From Aegilops tauschii subsp. strangulata (taxonomy: Eukaryota; Streptophyta; Magnoliopsida; Poales; Poaceae), in NCBI RefSeq assembly GCF_002575655.3, contig NC_053040.3, forward strand, positions 463,498,780 through 463,562,779: 64,000 nt of DNA, written 5' to 3'. The position numbers and the translations under genes were made by a program. The notes under the pieces were generated by a model. It did not search any database. It was not told the origin of the DNA and saw only the letters and a program-made list of their open reading frames with translations. Below are positions 56,386 through 64,000 of the stretch, piece by piece; the stretch's first letter is position 1, and every line of letters starts with the position of its first letter.

Positions 56386-59067
56386 TGTAACATCCCAAAT
56401 TTTCAATTTGGAATGTTATACATTAGATCATCATTGCATATAATATTTTATTGCATTTTGGCTTGATCCTTGAAATTCTACGCAACTAAAGGACCCACGG
56501 AGAGAGTTCGGGATTTCGTTATTTTCATATTTGAGTTTTCTCAAATTTTGAAAAGAGGATCATTTGGTTTTGATTATTCTTCCTTCCTAATATTTCTAAA
56601 ATAAAAATATATGAGAAGAGATAAAATGACTTCTCCAAAATAGATGAAATATTAGAGGAAAATATTAAAATCAAATAAATTTTTTATTTGGATTTTATTG
56701 CAATTTTAGTTGCATTAGAAAAATTGCACGTTTTCAAAATTGCATTTTAGGGCCAAGAAAATGTTCATCTTGTTCTAAATATTTTATTTAGACAGAGAAA
56801 TTTTGTTTTGGCATTTTTAGATTTTTATTTTATTTTCTAGGATTTATTTAAGTTTCGGCAAAATTATTTAAAAAAATCCGTTCGGACCGACCGGGCCGAA
56901 GGCCCAGCCGGCCCAGTCGCTCGCGCCCGCCGTGGCCGAGCCGGACTCCACCGGAGTCCGGGAGTCCGCCGCCGCCCCGGTGCCCCCTCCCCCAAGCCGA
57001 CCCTGCCCCTCCCCCTTTAAATACCGCCCCACCCCGCCGCCACCACCCCGTTCCGCCCGCCGCCTGCAGCCCGCAGCAGCAGCAGCAGCCGCCGCCGTTC
57101 GCCACCGCCCTCCGCCGCCGCCGCCGACGCCACCAAGCCCCACCGGAGCCCCGAGCCCCGCCGGATCCGACGAGGTAGCCGTCGCCGCCGCCGCCGTTTT
57201 TCCTTAGAAAACCGATCTGTTTTTTTTATAGAAAACCCTAGTTTTCGTTTTTTTAGAATAGATCGGTTTAGTTTTTTTTGGTTTATTTATTTAGCGGACG
57301 TTCGTCCGTATGTTTGTTTTAACAAACGGTTTTCACCATTTAGCCGCAGACAGCGAACGTTCGTTCGTTAGCCTGTTCGTCAGTTTTTCTTTTTCTCGGG
57401 TTTTCCGCGATTATTTTTTATCACGATTTCTGATCCGATTTTCGTACTAGTATAACTTTTCGCTCGTTTATCGGAATCAGGCGATTGGAGCGCCTAGAGT
57501 TTCGTCTCGAAACCCTCTTTCTATTTAACTAACTTAAACAAGTTTTTGCTAGTGTAAAATTTGACTTAAGTCCAGATTAGTAAACGAAGCTTGTTTCTTT
57601 CGCCGTTTGAGTTTTGTTGCTTCGTTGGATTTGATTCTTTTTGCAAACCGGAGTTCTTAAGTTGAACTTTCTGGTTAGATCTCTTATTTGAGTTTTACCC
57701 GTGCCTTTGCTTGATTGCTTATTGTATCTTGTTTGTTTGTGATAGAGTACCCGGAGTGTGAAGCGTGCTACTACGAGTCTCTAGGTTTCGCGGATCATCA
57801 GCAAGGCAAGTAACACTTTGATCATACTTCTTTACTACCCAGTTTTATTGCATTAGATCAATCCTCAAACAATTGCATGGTTAGGATCTGATTTAAATTG
57901 TGGGTTTTGGGAAGTAGATGAGGTAGTACCTATTCACCTGTTTATTATCAAACCCTGGGAGTTACTTCTACGTTATGCTTATACTGCTATGCTATGCTCG
58001 TAGACGTGGATTGGGTTTGAGTGTATTCCATGATAGATGTGAGATTGTTACTTAATGGTTCAACTTAAGGTGGCAACTTTAATACACATCTGGGTGGATT
58101 GAGGCACCTGGGGAATTCCAGTGATTGCCTGTATTTTTGGAAATCCCGGGGTACCGTGTGATTATTCATACTAGAAACTTCCGTGTGCAGCCACAAGCTA
58201 TTATGGGCTCTAGCATAGTTGATTAAGTTGTGTGAACTCTTACAGTGGTAGACTAGCAAATGTAGGGGATGTAGGTGTACCGGTCTACCCATCGTAAGGT
58301 GCTAACGCTTCTGAAAGACTGTGTCTCGGTCATCCGTTTCTCGAACACCATGTAGTGCGAGAAATCCAACGAAGGAGATCGAGTCTTCTGGGGAAAAGTG
58401 CACAAACCTCTGCAGAGTGTACAAACTAATCATGGTTAGCCGTGTCCCCGGTTATGGACATCTTGAGTATCTGGTTCTTGGATTATCATGTGGATCTCAT
58501 CACTCTTAATTATAAAATTTGATTGGGTTATTGATTACTTTTTAATTGGGATTGAGATGGGGTTTATCTTCTCAATGTTTAACAACCATCATGATAGTTA
58601 AGTAAAACTTATTCCTTTGCAGTAGGGAAAAATTGGCTTTTCACAAAACATATTAACCATACAGCCTCCACCAGCCATATATGCATATAGTGATAGCATT
58701 ATTCTGTTCATTACTCTCTTGTGTTACATTGCCAGCATATTCCACGTGCTGACCCATTTTTGGGTTGCAAAGTATCATGTTGCAGACTTTTCAGATGACG
58801 AGTAAGGAGCCTTAGGTCGTGGTCTTTCACTCAGTGATGCCGTTGGAGTTGATGGACTCACTTTATCTTCCAAGCCTTCCGCTGTTATCGTATTAGATGG
58901 CCTTAAGCCATATTTATTGTAATAAGTTCTCTTTTGAGACATTCGATGTAATAAGTGTGTGATTGCTACTCTGTTATAAATCCTTCAAGTACTGTGTGTG
59001 TCAGCATTACCGACCAGGGATGACACTTATGCACAGAGATCAGACTGTTTGAGGTCTGGTCGCTACA
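56386..59067 (+). repeat. Solo LTR 3 (same family as solo LTR 2), 2682 bp
   Basis: It starts TGTAACATCCC and ends ggtcgctaca. The TSD ttgaa is perfect on both sides (56381-56385 and 59068-59072). It is inserted in the gag of RLG-4. It is GC rich at 56870-57200 with a ctttaaata box near 57015, followed by intron-like DNA. Open frames inside are not genes. Confidence 0.96.
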
Positions 59068-59072
59068 TTGAA

Positions 59073-59948
59073 CCTGCTGTTGATCTTGATAACCCACAAT
59101 CAAAGAATCAACGTTATGATAAGAGAGACTTTGCTGATAGGAAACATGGTAAAGAAAGAGAACCATGGGTTCAGAAACCCATGCCTTTTCCTCCCAAACC
59201 ATCCAAGAAAAAGGATGATGAGGATTTTGAGCGCTTTGCTGAAATGATTAGACCTATCTTTTTGCGTATGCGATTAACTGATATGCTCAAAATGAATCCT
59301 TATGCTAAGTATATGAAAGAAATTGTCACTAATAAAAGAAAGATACCGGAAGCTGAAATTTCCACCATGCTTGCTAATTATACTTTTAAGGGTGGAATGC
59401 CTAAGAAACTAGGAGATCCAGGAGTACCAACTATACCATGCTCCATTAAAAGAAACTATGCTAAAACTGCTTTATGTGATCTTGGAGCCGGTGTTAGTGT
59501 TATGCCTCTCTCTTTATATCGTAGACTTGATTTGAATAAGTTGACACCTACTGAAATATCTTTGCAAATGGCTGATAAATCAACTGCTATACCTGTCGGT
59601 ATTTGTGAGGATGTGCCTGTTGTAGTTGCAAACGTTACTATTTTAACGGACTTTGTTATTCTTGATATTCCCAAGGACGATGGTATGTCTATTATTCTTG
59701 GAAGACCTTTTTTGAATACTGCAGGGGCTGGTATTGATTGCAACAAAGGCAATGTCACTTCTCTTGTTAATGGTAATGAGCATACGGTACACTTTCCGAG
59801 GAAACAACCTCAAGTCCACAGTATCAATTCTATTGGGAAAATTCCATCGATTATTTTTGGAGGTTTTGAATTTCCTCTTCCTACTGTCAAAAAGAGATAT
59901 GATATTCTTATTATTGGGGATGTGCATATCCCCGTTGAGGTAACATAG
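59073..59948 (+). CDS. Protease end of RLG-4 gag-protease
   Basis: This continues the gag frame after solo LTR 3 and ends at TAG 59946-59948. A basic region (FADRKHGKEREPW) and helical stretch precede the retropepsin site CDLGAGVSVMPLSLY at about 59475. DLGA replaces the usual DTGA, as is common in Athila-like elements. The second conserved part is IILGRPFLNTAGAGID near 59693. The stop follows the protease directly, so no RT is fused. The frame is clean, which points to late inactivation of this element. Confidence 0.88.
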   Translation, partial: PAVDLDNPQSKNQRYDKRDFADRKHGKEREPWVQKPMPFPPKPSKKKDDEDFERFAEMIRPIFLRMRLTDMLKMNPYAKYMKEIVTNKRKIPEAEISTMLANYTFKGGMPKKLGDPGVPTIPCSIKRNYAKTALCDLGAGVSVMPLSLYRRLDLNKLTPTEISLQMADKSTAIPVGICEDVPVVVANVTILTDFVILDIPKDDGMSIILGRPFLNTAGAGIDCNKGNVTSLVNGNEHTVHFPRKQPQVHSINSIGKIPSIIFGGFEFPLPTVKKRYDILIIGDVHIPVEVT

Positions 59949-60738
59949 TGTTATTCGAAATTTCTCCGGTTCCATGTTATTCGGAATGAGTTTGTTAACA
60001 AGACTTGATCAACCTTGTTAGTGGATTCCTTCTGATGAGCATGAGATGGATGAAACTAGAAGGCACAACCTTCTGTACCCTCCTTTTACTTTCTGTTATT
60101 TAGTTGAAATAAAGTAAAAATAGCATTTTCATGTCTGTTTTCTGAATTATCCGTGCAATATAAAAATACCCCGAAAATAAAAGTTCTCCAAATGCCCTGA
60201 AAATGGAATATGATTTTTTCTGGAATATTTGAGAATATATGGCACTGAGAACACAGCAGGGGAGCAAGCACCTGGCCACGAGGGTCCAGGGCGCGCCCAC
60301 CCCTACAGGGCGTGCACCCCTGCCTCGTGGGCCCACGGTGGCTCCCCTCCACTTATTCCTGCACCCACACACTTCTTCTTCCTCCCAAAAATATCACCAT
60401 CCAGCTCAAGCACGAGTTCTAGCTCATTTTGCTGCGATTTTCGATCTCCTTGCTCAAAGCACCTCTCACAAAACTGCTTTAGGAGATTGTTCCTTGGTAT
60501 GTGACTCCTCCATTGGTCCAATTAGTTTTTGTTCTAGTGCTTTATTCATTGCAAATTTGTGCTGCCTAGGTGACCATGTTCTTGAGCTTGCATGTCAAAT
60601 TTATATGGTTCCAAGTAGTTCTAATGCATGATATAGGCTCTAGGCACTTGTAGGAGTAGTTGCTATCAATTTTGTTGAGCTTGGTTCACTTTTGTTTGAA
60701 GTTACTAAAAATTTTAGAAATTTTTCAGAGGAAGAAAT
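59949..60738 (+). other. RLG-4 interval between protease and ORF1-like gene
   Basis: About 790 bp. The part from 60160 to 60360 resembles LTR-type GC-rich sequence (ccacgagggt...ggcgcgcccacccc) similar to that inside RLG-2 and solo LTR 1. It may contain an internal promoter or a captured LTR piece. There is no RT or integrase similarity. Confidence 0.55.
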
Positions 60739-61566
60739 ATGCTTAGGAAAATGTACCAAGGTGGTTCTTCAAGGAAACAAGGACCCAGGCTTGCAATGCG
60801 TGATGTCGATGATGAGCCACCAAGGAACGCTCCAGTGCGGCCTTGCGAATGGCCTTCAGAGGACTTCATGGATCGAGCAGGAATTAAGGACGAATTTAAC
60901 GCATATTTGCATAACGCTGATCTTGTGAGCTTCGAGGCAGAAAAGTGCCGCCAGTACCACTATCTCACTAGTTCCTTTGTGAGGAGGTTTGAATTTTCAT
61001 CTTCACGCAATTCTCAAACTGTCCTGTTTGATCTTTATGAAAAATCTTATACTATGGACTTAGAGGATTTTATTACTGCTTGCAAACTTCCACAATGGGG
61101 TAGTGCTAGTGAACCTCGCAAATCTGAATCTAGAGATTTTCTTGCTAGTATAACTGTGGGGGAATCTAGAGATATAGCCCAAGCTACCATAGGGAGCATT
61201 CATTTTCCTGCTATACATTACTTTGCTCTCTTCATAGGTAGGTGCATAAATGGTAAAGATGAAGCATGTCACATGTGCGTCCCTGACCTCAGTATTCTTA
61301 GGAGTGCTGTGTTAGGAGACAAATCTTATAATTTGGGAGCCATTGTTGCGCGTAGGTTGCATCACAATAGATTTAATGGAGATTTCTTTGGTGGAACTTA
61401 TGCAACCCGCTTAGCTGATTTTCTTGATGTAACCATACGTGATGATGATATTGAATTGCCTCCTATTTATCTAGACTTTAATGCTATGGTTCACCATCAG
61501 TTTGTCGAGAGGAATGAACCACCTCTCCAGTACCGACTAATCTTTGACAGGCGTCATGCTTGTTAG
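60739..61566 (+). CDS. ATHILA ORF1-like protein of RLG-4 (3' end cut off)
   Basis: It starts MLRKMYQGGSSRKQGPRLAMRD and is open to the junction with a copia LTR at 61561. The last codons and stop come from that LTR. Typical stretches are CRQYHYLTSSFVRRFEF, YTMDLEDFITACKLPQWG, GSIHFPAIHYFALFIGRCINGK and FNAMVHHQFVERNEPPLQYRL. It resembles the ATHILA ORF-1 family (PF03078 by memory). Such ORFs stand where an env-like gene would sit. About 274 residues remain; the family's C-terminal part is missing. Its function in the element is not known to me. Confidence 0.8.
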   Translation: MLRKMYQGGSSRKQGPRLAMRDVDDEPPRNAPVRPCEWPSEDFMDRAGIKDEFNAYLHNADLVSFEAEKCRQYHYLTSSFVRRFEFSSSRNSQTVLFDLYEKSYTMDLEDFITACKLPQWGSASEPRKSESRDFLASITVGESRDIAQATIGSIHFPAIHYFALFIGRCINGKDEACHMCVPDLSILRSAVLGDKSYNLGAIVARRLHHNRFNGDFFGGTYATRLADFLDVTIRDDDIELPPIYLDFNAMVHHQFVERNEPPLQYRLIFDRRHAC

Positions 61567-63317
61567 AAATATGCCCTAGAGGCAATAATAAATTGGTTAT
61601 TATTATATTTCCTTGTTCATGATAATCGTTTATTATCCATGCTAAAATTGTATTGATAGGAAACTTAGATACATGTGTGGATACATAGACAACACCATGT
61701 CCCTAGTAAGCCTCTAGTTGACTAGCTCGTTGATCAATAGATGGTTACGGTTTCCTGACCATGGACATTGGATGTCGTTGATAACGGGATCACATCATTA
61801 GGAGAATGATGTGATGGACAAGACCCAATCCTAAGCCTAGCACAAGATCGTGTAGTTCGTTTGCTAAGAGCTTTTCTAATGTCAAGTATCATTTCCTTAG
61901 ACCATGAGATTGTGCAACTCCCGGATACCGTAGGAATGCTTTGGGTGTACCAAACGTCACAACGTAACTGGGTGGCTATAAAGGTGCACTACAGGTATCT
62001 CCGAAAGTGTCTGTTGGGTTGGCACGAATCGAGACTGGGATTTGTCACTCCATGTAAACGGAGAGGTATCTCTGGGCCCACTCGGTAGGACATCATCATA
62101 ATGTGCACAATGTGACCAAGGAGTTGATCACAGGATGATGTGTTACGAAACGAGTAAAGAGACTTGCCGGTAATGAGATTGAACAAGGTATCGGGATACC
62201 GACGATCGAATCTCGGGCAAGTACTATACCGGTAGACAAAGGGAATTGTATACGGGATTGATTGAATCCCCGACATCGTGGTTCATCCGATGAGATCATC
62301 GTGGAACATGTGGGAGCCAACATGGGTATCCAGATCCCGCTGTTGGTTATTGACCGGAGAACGTCTCGGTCATGTCTGCATGGTTCCCGAACCCGTAGGG
62401 TCTACACACTTAAGGTTCGATGACGCTAGGGTTATAGGGAATAGATATACGTGGTTACCGAATGTTGTTCGGAGTCCCGGATGAGATCCCGGACGTCACG
62501 AGGAGTTCCGGAATGGTCCGGAGGTAAAGATTTATATATGGGAAGTCCTGTTTTGGTCACCGGAAAAGTTTCGGGTGCTATCGGTAACGTACCGGGACCA
62601 CCGGGAGGGTCCCAGGGGTCCACCAGGTGGGGCCACCGGCCCCAGAGGGCTGCGTGGGCCAAGTGTGGGAAGGGACCAGCCCCTAGGTGGGCTGGTGCGC
62701 CTCCCACAAAGGGGCCCAAGGCGCAGGGAAGGGGGGAAGGGGGAAACGCTAGGCTCAGATGGGCCTAAGGCCCACCTAGTGGTGCGCCCCCCTCTCTCCC
62801 CCCTTGGCCGCCCCTCCAAGTCCCATCTAGGGCTGGCCGCACCCCTTGGGGGGGAACCCTAGATGGGGGCGCAGCCCCTTCCCCTCCCCTATATATAGTG
62901 GGGGTTTTGGGGCTGCCAGGGACATGAGACTTCCTCTCTCTTTGGCGCAGCCCTACCCCTCTCCCTCCTCGTCTCTCGCAGTGCTTGGCGAAGCCCTGCT
63001 GGAGTGCCATGCTCCTCCATCACCACCATGCCGTTGTGCTACTGCTGGACGGAGTCTTCCCCAACCTCTCCCTCTCTCCTTGCTGGATCAAGGCGTGGGA
63101 GACGTCACCGGGCTGCACGTGTGTTGAACGCGGAGGCGCCGTGGTTCGGCGCTTAGATCGGAACCAACCGCGATATGAATCGCTACGAGTACGACTCCTT
63201 CATCCGCGTTCTTGCAACGCTTCCGCTTAGCGATCTACAATGGTATGTAGATGCACTCCCCTTCCCCTCGTTGCTAGATTACTCCATAGATTGATCTTGG
63301 TGATGCGTAGAATTTTT
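61561..63317 (+). repeat. Copia LTR (Angela/WIS-type), truncated at its 3' end
   Basis: It starts TGTTAGAAATATGCCC at 61561, cutting the ORF1-like gene. It follows a BARE/WIS/Angela LTR with TATA box tatatata at 62890-62897, ending gatgcgtagaattttttt near 63317. The normal terminus ...CCCCAACA is absent. The next sequence is 3' interior of the Athila-like host, so the last few dozen bases of the LTR and part of RLG-4 were deleted. The left flank is atgct (61556-61560); no right TSD is found. Open frames at 62432-63230 are GC by-products. Confidence 0.9.
62890..62897 (+). promoter_or_regulatory. TATA box of the copia LTR
   Basis: The motif tatatata is in the context cccctatatatagtgg, at the usual place in BARE/WIS/Angela LTRs. 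Confidence 0.7.
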
Positions 63318-64000
63318 TTTGAATGGTCACCGGGATGCCCAGTCCCATGCTTTATGCAAACTAATCAAAACAATTGCAAACAAAACTCCCCCTGGGACTG
63401 TTTTTAGTTGGAGGCACTCGTTGTTTCGAGCAAGCCATGGATTGATGCTTGTTGGTGGAGGGGGAGTATAAACTTTACCATTCTGTTTGGGAATTGCCTA
63501 TAATGTGTGTAGCATGGAAGATATCGCCATCTCTTGGTTGTTATGTTGACAATGAAAGTATGCCGCTCAAAATATTATTTATCTCTGCTTTAAAACCGAG
63601 CTCTGGCCCCTCTACAAATCCCTGCTTTCCTCTACGAAGGGCCTATCTATTTACTTTTATGTTGAGTCATCACCCTCTTATTAAAAGCACCAGCTAGAGA
63701 GCACTACTGTCATTTCCATTCATTACTATTAATTTATATTGGGTATGACTATGACTGGATCTCTTTTACCATGAATTACAATGTCAAGTAAGTCCTTGAT
63801 CTTTAAAGGTGCTCTGCATTTATGTTTTGCGGTCTCAGAAAGGGCTAGCGAGATACCATCTTATTATATCATATTATGATTGTTTTGAGAAAGTGTTGTC
63901 ATCCGAGATTTATTATTATTGCTCGCTAGTTGATTATGCCATTGATATGAGTAAATATGAGACCTAAGAGTGATTGTGAATGTGGTTAGTCATAATCTTT
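63318..64000 (+). other. RLG-4 3' interior (untranslated) region
   Basis: It starts ggtcaccgggatgcccagtc and reads as the non-coding 3' part that precedes the 3' LTR in Athila-like Triticeae elements. It shares acgaagggcctatc with the RLG-2 interior. No gene; the small open frame at 63449-63697 is not protein-like. It continues beyond the window. Confidence 0.75.

Larger units (their letters stand above)
52959..64000 (+). mobile_element. RLG-4: Athila-like gypsy element with gag-protease and ORF1-like gene
   Basis: 5' LTR 52959-54360, tRNA-Asp primer site, gag-protease (split by solo LTR 3), an ATHILA ORF1-like gene (cut by a copia LTR), then a 3' interior region to the window edge. The left TSD candidate is gaaga (52954-52958). 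The 3' LTR lies outside. There is no RT, RNase H or integrase between protease and ORF1, where a complete element would carry them. It is thus probably non-autonomous, depending on relatives for reverse transcription and integration. Confidence 0.9.

Noticed and set aside
62432..63230. Five overlapping frames of about 80-105 codons
   Set aside because: They lie within the copia LTR, a non-coding promoter and leader region, and are open on both strands because of GC content.

Overview
This window looks like intergenic DNA of a large grass genome. The retroelement and CACTA families are typical of Triticeae (wheat, Aegilops, barley). I find no convincing host gene, tRNA, rRNA or CRISPR array. 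Almost every base can be assigned to a transposable element (TE), and the elements are nested inside each other. Family names such as BARE/WIS/Angela and the Athila-like Sabrina/WHAM/Fatima group come from memory of sequence signatures, not a database search.

Layout. (1) 1-8234, minus strand: a Ty3/gypsy element (RLG-1) with gag-pol open to the left window edge, an extra ORF upstream of gag, and a 3.5-kb LTR. It sits inside (2) RLC-1, a minus-strand BARE-like copia element. RLC-1 is cut into pieces at 8235-9087, 31751-31813, 33406-34791, 37473-39359 and 46992-47731. (3) 9088-31750: a 22.7-kb CACTA transposon (DTC-1) with a decayed TNP2 transposase gene, a second transposase-type gene ending in a Ulp1 (C48) protease domain, a GRF zinc-finger/coiled-coil/membrane gene on the other strand, an acidic ORF and a MITE cluster. 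Its second gene is split by a 7.0-kb Athila-like element without gag-pol (RLG-2, 21299-28326). (4) Solo LTRs at 31814-33405 and 34792-37472. (5) 39360-46991: a second CACTA (DTC-2) inside the RLC-1 LTR. It has no transposase gene but carries a B3-like gene, a coiled-coil/membrane gene and three exact-period 337-bp repeats. (6) 47732-50610: the end of a plus-strand copia of the same group (RLC-2) that received RLC-1. (7) 50611-52958: the 5' LTR and gag of another gypsy (RLG-3). (8) 52959-64000: an Athila-like element (RLG-4) with gag-protease and an ATHILA ORF1-like gene but no RT or integrase in view. It is itself hit by a solo LTR (56386-59067) and a copia LTR (61561 to about 63317).

The order of events can be read from target-site duplications (TSDs) and from coding frames that resume after each insert. 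RLC-2 was hit by RLC-1 and separately by RLG-3. RLC-1 was hit by DTC-1, RLG-1, two retroelements now reduced to solo LTRs, and DTC-2. DTC-1 was hit by RLG-2, and RLG-3 by RLG-4. The least decayed coding sequences are RLG-1 gag-pol, RLG-4 gag-protease and the predicted B3-like gene of DTC-2. The BARE-like copia fragments, TNP2 and the Ulp1 gene carry stops and frameshifts, several of them at former CpG-containing CGA codons.
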